The notes under the pieces were generated by a model. It had not been told where the DNA came from, searched no databases, and was given only the letters and a program-made list of their open reading frames with translations. Shown here in pieces: positions 31,820-40,042 of a stretch of DNA of 64,000 bases. Made by a program: the position numbers and the translations under genes. Source of the DNA: DATDFB01 sp036522835 (GTDB lineage: Bacteria; Acidobacteriota; Thermoanaerobaculia; Gp7-AA8); NCBI GenBank assembly GCA_036522835.1, contig DATDFB010000256.1, positions 1 to 64,000 of the forward strand, read 5' to 3'. Numbering within the stretch: the first letter of the stretch is position 1; the number at the start of each line of letters is the position of its first letter.

Positions 31820-31857
31820 GTCCCTGGCCACCCAGGACTCAGGACCCAGGACTTAGA
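31816..31857. repeat. Short repeat upstream of tyrS
   Basis: ctgagtccctgg (31816-31827) is inverted at 31832-31842, then aggac(cc/tt) words repeat up to the tyrS -10 box. One of several word-like intergenic repeats here. Confidence 0.5.
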
Positions 31858-31859
31858 AT
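31854..31859 (+). promoter_or_regulatory. TAGAAT -10-like box 9 nt before tyrS
   Basis: TAGAAT, spacer gcgcgttcc (9 nt), ATG 31869. Confidence 0.45.
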
Positions 31860-31868
31860 GCGCGTTCC

Positions 31869-33059
31869 ATGACTGTCGAAGAACAATTCACCTTCCTCGC
31901 GAAGGGGGCGGTCGACCTCATCGAGCGCAACGACCTCAAGGCGAAGCTCGGGCGGGGGAAGCCGCTCACGATCAAAGTCGGCTTCGATCCGACCGCTCCC
32001 GACATCCACCTCGGGCACACCGTCGTCATGCGCAAGATGAAGCATTTCCAGCAGCTCGGGCACCGCGTCATCTTCCTCATCGGCGATTTCACCGGCATGA
32101 TCGGCGATCCCACCGGCAAGAAAGCCACACGGCCGCCGCTCACCAAGGAAGAGATCCTGGAGAACGCCGAGACCTATAAGCAGCAGGTCTTCAAGATCCT
32201 CGACCCCGTCAAGACCGAGGTGATGTTCAACAGCGAGTGGCTCGGCGCGCTCGGCTCCGAGGGGATGATCCGCCTCGCGGCGAAAGCCACCCTCGCGCGC
32301 ATCCTCGAGCGCGACGACTTCAAGCGCCGCTGGGAAGGGCACCAGCCGATCGCCCTGCACGAGCTCCTCTATCCGCTCGCGCAGGCCTACGACTCCGTCG
32401 CTCTGAAATGCGACGTCGAGATGGGCGGCACCGACCAGCTCTTCAATCTCCTTGTCGGGCGCGACCTCATGCGCGAGTACTCCCTCGAGCCGCAGGTCGT
32501 CCTCACCATGCCTCTCCTCGAAGGTCTCGACGGTGTCGAGAAAATGTCGAAGTCCCTCGGCAACTATATCGGCATCAGCGAAGAGCCGCAAACGATGTTC
32601 GGCAAGATCATGTCGATCTCCGACGAGCTGATGTGGAAGTACTACCTCCTCTGCACCGACCTCACGCCGGCGGAGATCGAGGCCAGGCGCGCGGAAGGCA
32701 AGCCGATGGAAGCGAAGAAAGCGCTGGCCAAGTCGATCATCCGCGACTTTCACAGCGCCGAGGCCGCGGAGGAGGCGGAGGCGGAGTTCCGCCGCGTCTT
32801 CAGCGAGCGGCAGGCGCCGACGGAGATCGAAGAGATCGCGCTTCCAGCGTCGGACGAAAAGCAGTTCCTGACCAAAGTCATCGTCTTGGCGGGACTGGCG
32901 GAGACGAACAAGGAGGCGCAACGCCTCGTGGCCCAGGGCGGCGTCCTCGTCGACGACGCCAAAGTCGACGACTCGCGCGCCACCATCGAGGCCGCCGCCG
33001 GCAAGAGCTATCTATTAAAGGTAGGGAAGCGGCGTTTCGCCCGCGTCACCTTCGCCTGA
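31869..33059 (+). CDS. tyrS: Tyrosyl-tRNA synthetase
   Basis: A 396-aa class I synthetase. The HIGH-type motif is HLGH (47-50) in DPTAPDIHLGH, the KMSKS motif is at 225-229, and the tyrosine pocket includes CDVEMGGTDQLFN. A C-terminal S4 RNA-binding domain follows (KEAQRLVAQGGVLVDDAKV). Length and motifs fit the TyrS form common in Gram-negative bacteria. Probably transcribed alone as a leaderless mRNA and ended by the hairpin at 33068. Confidence 0.96.
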   Translation: MTVEEQFTFLAKGAVDLIERNDLKAKLGRGKPLTIKVGFDPTAPDIHLGHTVVMRKMKHFQQLGHRVIFLIGDFTGMIGDPTGKKATRPPLTKEEILENAETYKQQVFKILDPVKTEVMFNSEWLGALGSEGMIRLAAKATLARILERDDFKRRWEGHQPIALHELLYPLAQAYDSVALKCDVEMGGTDQLFNLLVGRDLMREYSLEPQVVLTMPLLEGLDGVEKMSKSLGNYIGISEEPQTMFGKIMSISDELMWKYYLLCTDLTPAEIEARRAEGKPMEAKKALAKSIIRDFHSAEAAEEAEAEFRRVFSERQAPTEIEEIALPASDEKQFLTKVIVLAGLAETNKEAQRLVAQGGVLVDDAKVDDSRATIEAAAGKSYLLKVGKRRFARVTFA

Positions 33060-33067
33060 AACGGGAA

Positions 33068-33087
33068 GGGCCGCCTCGCGGCGGCCC
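33068..33087. terminator. GC hairpin between convergent genes
   Basis: gggccgcc (33068-33075) pairs perfectly with 33080-33087 around tcgc. No T-tract follows on either strand, so strength is uncertain. It lies between tyrS and the convergent secreted-protein gene. Confidence 0.55.
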
Positions 33088-33114
33088 CTCGCGTCACCCT
33101 CTTCCGAACGGGAG

Positions 33115-34176
33115 CTACTTCACCAGACCGGGGATGGTGATGATCTCGGTGACGCCGTTCACCGTCACCTTGAGGCGGAGGTTCTGCGTGCTGCCGCGCT
33201 GGTCGACCGACGGCGCCCACTCGATCGTGCCGTTGTCGAGCACGAGCGCGCTCGGCGTCGGCTCGGCCAGCTCGACCTTCACGTTGCTCTGGCCGGGGAA
33301 GACGAGGCGGAAGTAGTTCGGGAAGCCGATGGTGAAGAGGTCGACGGGCGCGTCGAGGACGCCGTCGTTGTTCGCGTCCTTGATGTCGATCGTGCCGTCT
33401 TCGTTGGCGTCGACGCCGAAGACGATGTGCGAGTCGGAGCGGGCGCGGATGCCCGGCACGTACGTCGGGTCGCCGCTCTTGTTGTTCACCGCGCTGCCGT
33501 ACGCGATGGCCTTACCCTTCGTGACGGTCGCGTAGATCACGTCGCCGTCGTTCGCGGTCGATTCGAGGAACGTGACCACGCCGTTGTTGTACTGGACCTG
33601 CGTGCCGCCCTTGTAGTCGACCGTCTTCGACGCGGCGATCACGCCGTTCGAGCGGATGAGCTGCCACGTCACCGTGGCATCGCTGACGGCGTAGACGCCG
33701 AAGTTGAAGCGGAAGTCGAGAGCGAAGGCGGGGCCGGCGAGAACAGCGAGGTCGCCGAGGCCGGCGGCGTCGGTGACGTTCACGGCCGGGATGTCCTGAC
33801 CGAAGATGCCGTTCGACGACGTGTTGAACGTGCGCGACGTGATGGCCATGCGGCTGGCCTGGGCGTCGTCGATGTCGATCTCGATCGCGCCGGTCGCGCC
33901 GGTGAGGCCGAAAACGTTGCGGACGATGTCCGCGCTGGTCGTGGTCGTGCGCGGGCCGATGAGGAACGACTGCGGCTTCGAGGCGCCGTTGGCGTCGTGG
34001 AAGATCAGGTCGATGTCGGCGGCGGAGGCGGAGGCATTGTGGATGACGAGCTCCGTCGACCACTGGCTGTTGTTGGCGCCGGGGCCGGTGCCGGCGGCGG
34101 GAATTATGAGCGTCGCGGCGCCGGCCGTGAACGGCAGCAGCACCAGCGAGGTAAATCCGATCAAGCGCTTCAACAT
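33115..34176 (-). CDS. Secreted protein with Ca-binding dockerin-like loop
   Basis: A 353-aa protein with a signal peptide (MLKRLIGFTSLVLLPFTAGA). The body is beta-rich (STELVIHNASASAADIDLIFH; SRMAITSRTFNT), a pattern common in secreted adhesive or repeat-domain proteins. Residues near 255-275 carry two EF-hand/dockerin-like loops, DANEDGTIDIKDANNDGVLD. AAGGAGAG lies 8-9 nt before ATG 34176. No enzymatic motif is recognised. Confidence 0.65.
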   Translation of the reverse strand: MLKRLIGFTSLVLLPFTAGAATLIIPAAGTGPGANNSQWSTELVIHNASASAADIDLIFHDANGASKPQSFLIGPRTTTTSADIVRNVFGLTGATGAIEIDIDDAQASRMAITSRTFNTSSNGIFGQDIPAVNVTDAAGLGDLAVLAGPAFALDFRFNFGVYAVSDATVTWQLIRSNGVIAASKTVDYKGGTQVQYNNGVVTFLESTANDGDVIYATVTKGKAIAYGSAVNNKSGDPTYVPGIRARSDSHIVFGVDANEDGTIDIKDANNDGVLDAPVDLFTIGFPNYFRLVFPGQSNVKVELAEPTPSALVLDNGTIEWAPSVDQRGSTQNLRLKVTVNGVTEIITIPGLVK

Positions 34177-34271
34177 CTGTTTTCTCTCCTTGTGATTCCG
34201 TTTGGTTGGCGATTGATACGCGCGTGGGACAAGGAGCGTCTATGCGGTTTATGCGATTGAGTCATATCGCG

Positions 34272-34277
34272 TATAGT
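34272..34277 (+). promoter_or_regulatory. TATAGT -10-like box 9 nt before ATG 34287
   Basis: TATAGT, spacer ccgcgcgcc (9 nt), ATG. The intergenic region is divergent, so this box must serve the plus-strand gene. Confidence 0.5.
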
Positions 34278-34286
34278 CCGCGCGCC

Positions 34287-35408
34287 ATGCCCATCCCTCT
34301 CCTCGATCTCAAACAGCAGTACGCCTCGATCCGCGACGAAGTGCTTCGCGTGACGAGCGAGGTGTACGAGTCGCAGATGTTCATCCTCGGCAAGCGCGTC
34401 GACGAGTTCGAGCGCGACTTCGCCGCCTACTGCCACAGCAAACACGCCGTCGGCGTCTCCTCGGGGACCGACGCGCTCCTGGTCGCGCTGATGGTTCTCG
34501 GCGTCAAGCCGGGCGACGAAGTCATCGTGCCGGCGTACTCGTTTTTCGCCACCGCCGGCGTCGTCGACCGCCTCGGCGCGGTGCCGGTCTTCGTCGACAT
34601 CCGCCTTGACGACTACAACGTCGATCCCGCGCAGATCGAGGCGCGCATCACGCCGAAGACGAAGGCCATCATGCCGGTGCACCTCTACGGGCAGTGCGCG
34701 GCGATGGACGAGATCAACGCCATCGCCAAACGACACGGCATTGCGGTCGTCGAAGATGCCGCGCAGGCGGTCGGCGCGGAATTCGACGGCGTGCGCGCGG
34801 GCGTCCTCGGCACGATCGCCTGCTTCTCCTTCTTCCCCTCCAAGAACCTCGGCGCGTTCGGCGACGCCGGCGCGGTCACGGTCGAGGATGACGCGCTCTA
34901 CGACCTCCTCGTCGACTACCGCGTGCACGGCATGCGTCCGAAGTACTACCACCGCTACGTCGGCGGGAACTTCCGCATCGACGCGCTGCAGGCGGCCATC
35001 CTGCACGTCAAGCTGCCGCATCTGGAGCGATGGAGCGAAGGGCGGCGGCGCAACGCCGCGATCTACGAAGAGCTGTTCGCCGAGGCGAAGGCGGGCGATC
35101 GCGTGGTTCTGCCGCGCGAGCTGCCGCGGCGGCGGCACGTGTTCAACCAGTACGTCGTGCGCTTTCCCGCCGAGGGAGAGCGCGACCGGGTCATGAGCCA
35201 CCTGAAGAGCGTCGGGATCGGATGCGAGGTCTACTACCCGCTGACGCTGCCGCAGCAGGAGTGCTTCCGCGACGTGCCGGCGGCGCGCGACTCCTTCCCG
35301 AATTCCGACGCGGCGGCGAAGGAGACGCTGGCCATCCCGATCTTCCCGGAGCTCACGCGCGAGCAACTGTCCGAGGTCGTGCGAGAGATCATGAGAGCCG
35401 TCTCATAG
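34287..35408 (+). CDS. DegT/DnrJ/EryC1/StrS family PLP aminotransferase (sugar aminotransferase)
   Basis: A 373-aa protein with family motifs: PLLDLKQQYASIRDEV, GVSSGTDALLVALMV, DEVIVPAYSFFATA, HLYGQCAAMDEI, EDAAQAVGAEF and the PLP lysine in SFFPSKNLGAFGDAGA. Such enzymes transfer an amino group to a nucleotide-linked keto sugar. The neighbourhood of sugar-nucleotide genes supports a surface-polysaccharide role. The exact sugar is unknown. Confidence 0.88.
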   Translation: MPIPLLDLKQQYASIRDEVLRVTSEVYESQMFILGKRVDEFERDFAAYCHSKHAVGVSSGTDALLVALMVLGVKPGDEVIVPAYSFFATAGVVDRLGAVPVFVDIRLDDYNVDPAQIEARITPKTKAIMPVHLYGQCAAMDEINAIAKRHGIAVVEDAAQAVGAEFDGVRAGVLGTIACFSFFPSKNLGAFGDAGAVTVEDDALYDLLVDYRVHGMRPKYYHRYVGGNFRIDALQAAILHVKLPHLERWSEGRRRNAAIYEELFAEAKAGDRVVLPRELPRRRHVFNQYVVRFPAEGERDRVMSHLKSVGIGCEVYYPLTLPQQECFRDVPAARDSFPNSDAAAKETLAIPIFPELTREQLSEVVREIMRAVS

Positions 35409-35448
35409 CGGACGGGGATCCCGCGCTACGCTCGGGATGACACAGAGG
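35409..35448. repeat. Half copy of the HPERSEGS-type palindrome
   Basis: ggggatcccgcgctacgctcgggatgac-type sequence between the aminotransferase and rhomboid genes matches one arm of the element inserted in hisC. Confidence 0.55.
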
Positions 35449-35450
35449 CC

Positions 35451-36137
35451 ATGATCCCCCTGAAGCAAACGCTTCCCAATGCCACGACGCCCGTCGTCAC
35501 GCGCGCGCTCGTCGCGGCCAACACCGTCGTCTTCATCGCCCAGCTCTTCCTCGGCGCGCGCACCGAGTCGCTCATCCACACCTTCGGCTACATCCCGGTG
35601 CGCTTCGCCCATCCCGGATCGTTCGGCTACACGTACCTCGAGGTCTCGATCACGCTCGTCAGCTCGCTCTTTCTGCACGGCGGGCTCGTGCACCTCTTCG
35701 GCAACATGATCTACCTCTGGATCTTCGGCCCGGCGGTCGAAGACGCCCTCGGGCACTGGCGCTACCTCGTCTTCTACCTCGTCTGCGGCGCAGTGGGGAG
35801 CCTCACTCACACCGCGCTCTTCCCGACGTCCATCGTCCCCTCCATCGGTGCCTCGGGCAGCATCGCCGGCATCCTCGGCGCGTTTCTCGTTCTCCGTCCG
35901 AAGGCGCGCATCGTCACGCTCTTTCCGCTCGTCGTCTATTGGGCGATGGCCGAGATCCGCGCCGTCATCTTCCTGCCGGTGTGGTTCGCCATGCAGTTCT
36001 TCAGCGGCGCGTTGGCGCTGGCGGCGGCGCAGCGGACGCAGGAAGTCGTCGGCATCGCTTGGTGGGCGCACGTCGGCGGGTTTCTCTTTGGCATGGTCGT
36101 CGGCGCGGGAGCGAGGATGGTGAGGCGCCGGGTATGA
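35451..36137 (+). CDS. Rhomboid family intramembrane serine protease
   Basis: A 228-aa membrane protein with six to seven hydrophobic helices. The catalytic Ser is S135 in GASGSIAG and the catalytic His is H207 in WWAHVGGFLFG. The HGGLVHLFGNMIYLWIFG segment (76-93) is typical of rhomboids. Predicted to cleave membrane proteins within the bilayer. The stop TGA lies inside the -10-like TATGAT of the next gene. Confidence 0.9.
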   Translation: MIPLKQTLPNATTPVVTRALVAANTVVFIAQLFLGARTESLIHTFGYIPVRFAHPGSFGYTYLEVSITLVSSLFLHGGLVHLFGNMIYLWIFGPAVEDALGHWRYLVFYLVCGAVGSLTHTALFPTSIVPSIGASGSIAGILGAFLVLRPKARIVTLFPLVVYWAMAEIRAVIFLPVWFAMQFFSGALALAAAQRTQEVVGIAWWAHVGGFLFGMVVGAGARMVRRRV

Positions 36138-36138
36138 T
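36133..36138 (+). promoter_or_regulatory. TATGAT -10-like box 9 nt before ATG 36148
   Basis: TATGAT, spacer gcgcgccgc (9 nt, identical to that before 4859), ATG. Its TGA is the rhomboid stop codon. Confidence 0.5.
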
Positions 36139-36147
36139 GCGCGCCGC

Positions 36148-37035
36148 ATGCACGTGCTCGTTACCGGCGGCGCGGGCTTTATCGGCTCGCACATCGTCGA
36201 CGCGCTGATCGCGCGCGGCGACCGCGTCACCATCATCGACGATCTCTCCACCGGCAGCCGCGCGAACGTCAATCCGCGCGCGGAGCTGCATGTCATGGAT
36301 ATCCGCGACGCTGTCGTCGGCGCGGCCGACGTCGTCGTCCACGAGGCCGCGCAGGTCGACGTGCGCAAGTCCGTCGCCGATCCGGCCTTCGACGCCGAGG
36401 TCAACATCGTCGGGAGCATCCGGCTCCTCGACGCCGCGGCGAAGGCAGGCGTCAAGCGCTTCGTATTCGCCTCCAGCGGCGGCGCGATTTACGGCGAGCC
36501 GGTCGAGGTGCCGCAGACGGAGAGCCATCCGACGAATCCGCTCTCGCCCTACGGCTGCGCGAAGCTCTCGTTCGAGCACTACATGAACCTGTACGACGCC
36601 GTCTCCTGCGTCGCCCTGCGCTATGCCAACGTTTACGGACCGCGGCAGAACGCGAAAGGGGAGGCCGGCGTCATCGCCATCTTCGCGCCGCACCTGTGGG
36701 CCGGCGAGGAGGTGACGATCAACGGCAGCGGCGAGCAGACGCGCGACTTCGTCTACGTCGACGACGTCGTGGCCGCGAACCTCGCCGCCATCGACGGCGG
36801 CTTCCGCGGCGCGTTCAACGTCGGCACCGGCGTGGAGACCTCGATCAACGCACTGCACGCCATGATGGCCCGGATCACCGGCGCCGCCGCGCCCGCGCGG
36901 CACGGACCGGCGAAGGCGGGCGAGCAGTTGCGCAGCGTTCTCGACGGCTCGCGACTGCGAACGCTGGCGCGACTGCGCGAGCCGGTCGCGCTCGAAGACG
37001 GCTTGCGCCGTACGCTAGAGTGGTTTCGTCCATGA
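36148..37035 (+). CDS. NAD-dependent sugar-nucleotide epimerase/dehydratase (GalE-like)
   Basis: A 295-aa extended short-chain dehydrogenase: Rossmann motif VTGGAGFIGSHIVDAL, HEAAQVDVRKSVADP, catalytic S/Y/K in SSGGAIYGEP and YGCAKLSFEHYM, and RDFVYVDDVVAANL. UDP-glucose 4-epimerase-like activity is the most likely, but related enzymes share these motifs. It overlaps the heptose kinase gene by ATGA, linking it to heptose synthesis. Confidence 0.85.
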   Translation: MHVLVTGGAGFIGSHIVDALIARGDRVTIIDDLSTGSRANVNPRAELHVMDIRDAVVGAADVVVHEAAQVDVRKSVADPAFDAEVNIVGSIRLLDAAAKAGVKRFVFASSGGAIYGEPVEVPQTESHPTNPLSPYGCAKLSFEHYMNLYDAVSCVALRYANVYGPRQNAKGEAGVIAIFAPHLWAGEEVTINGSGEQTRDFVYVDDVVAANLAAIDGGFRGAFNVGTGVETSINALHAMMARITGAAAPARHGPAKAGEQLRSVLDGSRLRTLARLREPVALEDGLRRTLEWFRP

Positions 37036-38012
37036 TCATGACCCGCAGCCCCCTCCGCATCAGCCTCGGCGGCGGAGGGACGGATCTCCCTTCGTACTAC
37101 GAACGCTTCGGCGGCGCCCTCATCGCCGCGGCCATCGACCGCTACGTCTTCGTCACCATCAGCCGCCCGTTCACTCCGGGGATTTTTCTCAAGTACTCCG
37201 ACATCGAGCACGCGCCGACGGTCGACGAGGTCCGCCACCCGATCATCCGCGAGGCGCTGCGGATGATGGGGCTGCGCACGCCGCAGATCGAGATCACCAC
37301 GCTCGCCGATCTCCCCGCCGGCACGGGACTGGGGTCGTCCGGCAGCTTCACCACGGCGCTGATCCGCGCGCTCTACCAGCACCGCAAGCGCCTGCTGCAT
37401 CCGAGCGAAGTGGCCCGCCTGGCCTGCGAGATCGAGATCGACCGCCTGCGCGAGCCGGTCGGCAAGCAGGACCAGTACATCGCCGCGTACGGCGGCATCA
37501 CCTGCTTCGACTTTCATCCCGACGGCACCGTCGAAGCGCGGCCGCTGGCCATCAGCGTGGACACACTCTTCGACCTCGAGGACAACCTGCTCCTCTTCTT
37601 CACCGGCTTCTCGCGCTCGGCGGGAGAGCTGCTGCGCGACCAGAAGGAGCGCTCCGAAGAGCTCGATCCGGCCATGCTCGAGAACCTGCACTACGTCAAG
37701 GAGCTCGGCGAGCGCAGCCGCCGCGCGCTCGAGGAGGGCGATGGGCGCACGTTCGGTGCGCTGATGCACGAGCATTGGGAGCACAAGAAGCGGCGCTCGA
37801 AGGGGATGAGCAACGCGCACATCGACGAGTGGTACGAGCTCGGCCGGCGGCACGGCGCGTTGGGCGGCAAGCTCGTCGGGGCGGGGGGCGGCGGGTTTCT
37901 CATGTTCTACGCCGAGGATCGGGCGCCGCTGCGGCAGGCCATGAGGCGGGCGGGACTGGAGGAAGTGCGCTTCCGCTTCGACTTCGAGGGAACGAAAGTC
38001 TTGCTATCTTAG
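37032..38012 (+). CDS. hddA: D-glycero-D-manno-heptose 7-phosphate kinase-like GHMP kinase
   Basis: A 326-aa GHMP kinase: N-terminal RSPLRISLGGGGTDLPSYYE, ATP loop PAGTGLGSSGSF (95-106), EIDRLREPVGKQDQYIAAYGG, and C-terminal GKLVGAGGGGFLMFY. These are typical of HddA and related sugar kinases. It phosphorylates heptose-7-P at C1 in the GDP-heptose route. Neighbouring gmhA and a GmhB-like domain support this. A perfect 36-bp palindrome follows. Confidence 0.85.
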   Translation: MIMTRSPLRISLGGGGTDLPSYYERFGGALIAAAIDRYVFVTISRPFTPGIFLKYSDIEHAPTVDEVRHPIIREALRMMGLRTPQIEITTLADLPAGTGLGSSGSFTTALIRALYQHRKRLLHPSEVARLACEIEIDRLREPVGKQDQYIAAYGGITCFDFHPDGTVEARPLAISVDTLFDLEDNLLLFFTGFSRSAGELLRDQKERSEELDPAMLENLHYVKELGERSRRALEEGDGRTFGALMHEHWEHKKRRSKGMSNAHIDEWYELGRRHGALGGKLVGAGGGGFLMFYAEDRAPLRQAMRRAGLEEVRFRFDFEGTKVLLS

Positions 38013-38014
38013 TT

Positions 38015-38089
38015 GGGGGTCAGGTCTTCAGTTTCCAGTTTCTTATTTTGTCTCAAAATAAGAAACTGGAAACTGAAGACCTGACCCCC
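38015..38089. repeat. Perfect 36-bp palindrome between hddA and gmhA
   Basis: 38015-38050 and 38054-38089 are exact inverted copies around the loop tct. The stem ends 5 bp before the gmhA start, so it would fold across the ribosome-binding region. The sequence is AT-richer than the flanking genes. Confidence 0.9.
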
Positions 38090-38094
38090 TCTCT

Positions 38095-38694
38095 ATGTCC
38101 GAGTTCGTCCGACAGCACCTCAGCGAAGCCGCCGAGATCCTCGGCCGCTTCGACGTCGACGCCATCGAGCGCACGGCCACGCTCCTCGCCGATCTGCGCG
38201 AGCGCGGCGGGCGGTTGTTTCTCCTCGGGGTGGGTGGGAGTGCGGCGAACTGCTCGCACGCGGTCAACGACTTCCGCAAGATCTGCGGCATCGAGGCCTA
38301 CGCCCCGACCGACAACGTCTCCGAGCTCACCGCGCGCACGAACGACGAAGGATGGCCCTCGGTTTTCGTGGAGTGGCTGAAGGTCAGCCGGCTCCGCGCC
38401 GACGATGCGGTGCTGGTGTTCTCGGTGGGCGGGGGCGACGCGGAGCGCAACGTCAGCGCGAATCTCGTCAGCGCCTTGCAGCACGCCCAGAGCGTCGGCG
38501 CGAAGATCGCCGGCGTCGTCGGCCGCGACGGCGGCTACACCGCGCGCGTCGCCGATGCCTGCGTCATCGTCCCCACCGTGAGCGCGACCAGCGTCACGCC
38601 GCACACGGAGGCGTTTCAGGCGGTGATCTGGCACCTCCTCGTGTCGCATCCGAAGCTCAAAATCGCGCAGACGAAGTGGGAGTCGACGCGATGA
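38095..38694 (+). CDS. gmhA: GmhA-like sedoheptulose-7-phosphate isomerase (SIS domain)
   Basis: A 199-aa single SIS-domain protein. Motifs are GGRLFLLGVGGSAANCSHAVNDF, ELTARTNDEGW, DDAVLVFSVGGGDAERNVSANL and VTPHTEAFQAVIWHLL. GmhA converts sedoheptulose 7-phosphate to heptose 7-phosphate. The substrate could come from the transaldolase domain of the next gene, which overlaps it (ATGA at 38691). Confidence 0.87.
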   Translation: MSEFVRQHLSEAAEILGRFDVDAIERTATLLADLRERGGRLFLLGVGGSAANCSHAVNDFRKICGIEAYAPTDNVSELTARTNDEGWPSVFVEWLKVSRLRADDAVLVFSVGGGDAERNVSANLVSALQHAQSVGAKIAGVVGRDGGYTARVADACVIVPTVSATSVTPHTEAFQAVIWHLLVSHPKLKIAQTKWESTR

Positions 38695-39935
38695 CGCGCG
38701 CGGTTTTTCTCGACCGCGACGGCGTGCTCAATCACGCCGAGGTGCGCGACGGCAAGCCGCATCCGCCCGATGACGCGGCGGCCATGACCATCGTTGCCGG
38801 CGCGGCCGACGCTCTCTTGCGCCTGCGCGAGCGCGACTTCCGCCTCATCGTCGTCACCAACCAGCCCGACGTCGCCCGCGGCACGCAGCGCCGCGACGTC
38901 GTCGAGGCCATGAACGACAAGCTCCGCGCCGCCCTCCCGGTCGACGACGTCCTCGTCTGCTGGCACGACGGCGACGACGACTGCGACTGCCGCAAGCCGA
39001 AGCCGGGCGCTCTCTTCGACGCGGCGCGGCGGCACGGCATCGATCTCGGCCAGTCGTTCCTCGTCGGTGACCGCTGGCGCGACATCGAAGCGGGCCAGCG
39101 CGCCGGCGTGCGCTGTCTCTTCATCGATCACGGCTACGAAGAGCGGCAGCCCGAGGGGGCGTTCGTGAAAGTCGATTCCATCGTGGGGGCGGCGGAGGAG
39201 ATTTTGCGGATGAGCGAAGTGCCCTGTGTCGACACCCTGAACGTCAAGATCTTCGCCGACGGCGCCGACCGCACCGGCATGCTGGAGATGTACGCGCGGC
39301 CGTACATCAAAGGCTTTACCACCAATCCGACGCTCATGCATAAGGCCGGGCTGACCGACTACCGCGCCTTCGCCCACTCCATCCTCGAGGTCATCCGCGA
39401 CCGCCCGATCTCCTTCGAAGTCTTCTCCGACGAGATCGGCGAGATGGAGCGGCAGGCCCGCGAGATCGCCCGCTGGGGCGACAACGTCTACGTCAAAGTG
39501 CCGATCACCAACACGCGCCGGGAGTCGACGGTCGACCTCGTGCGGCGGCTCTCCAACGACGGCGTGAAGGTCAACGTCACGGCCATGATGACGCTCGAGC
39601 AGGTGCGCGACATTTGCGAGGCGGTCAAGGACGGCGCGCCGTCTTGTGTCTCCATGTTCGCGGGGCGCATTGCCGACACCGGGCGCGATCCCGTGCCGAT
39701 CATGCGCGAATGCGTCGAGATCCTCGAGGCCGCGCCGCGCGCGGAGCTGATCTGGGCCAGCCCGCGCGAGCTCCTCAACATCTTCCAGGCCGACGCCATC
39801 GGCTGCCACATCATCACCGTCACCAACGACATCCTGAAAAAGCTCGAGCTGGTGGGCAAGGACCTCGGCGACTACTCGCTCGACACCGTGAAGATGTTTT
39901 TCGCGGACGGCAGGAAGGCCGGCTTCTCGCTCTGA
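38691..39935 (+). CDS. Fusion: GmhB-type HAD phosphatase + transaldolase
   Basis: A 414-aa two-domain protein. Residues 1-165 are a HAD-IIIA phosphatase of the GmhB/HisB-N group: FLDRDGVLN (catalytic D8, D10), VTNQPDVARG, the zinc-loop-like CWHDGDDDCDCRKPKPG, and FLVGDRWRDIEAGQRAG. Residues 175-414 are a small transaldolase (FADGADRTGMLEMY, GFTTNPTLMHKAGL, Schiff-base K269 in VYVKVPITN, IFQADAIGCHIITVT). Together with GmhA and HddA it would link sedoheptulose-7-P formation to heptose bisphosphate dephosphorylation. The frame is continuous, with no stop between domains. Confidence 0.88.
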   Translation: MTRAVFLDRDGVLNHAEVRDGKPHPPDDAAAMTIVAGAADALLRLRERDFRLIVVTNQPDVARGTQRRDVVEAMNDKLRAALPVDDVLVCWHDGDDDCDCRKPKPGALFDAARRHGIDLGQSFLVGDRWRDIEAGQRAGVRCLFIDHGYEERQPEGAFVKVDSIVGAAEEILRMSEVPCVDTLNVKIFADGADRTGMLEMYARPYIKGFTTNPTLMHKAGLTDYRAFAHSILEVIRDRPISFEVFSDEIGEMERQAREIARWGDNVYVKVPITNTRRESTVDLVRRLSNDGVKVNVTAMMTLEQVRDICEAVKDGAPSCVSMFAGRIADTGRDPVPIMRECVEILEAAPRAELIWASPRELLNIFQADAIGCHIITVTNDILKKLELVGKDLGDYSLDTVKMFFADGRKAGFSL

Positions 39936-40042
39936 TGGACAAAGAGCTGCGCCACGCGCCGCGCCGCGCCGCGCAGCGCCGGAGTACGGCGTGAACGGCA
40001 TCGCCGGCATCCATCTCGCGCTCTGGCACGCCCGCTAGGACC

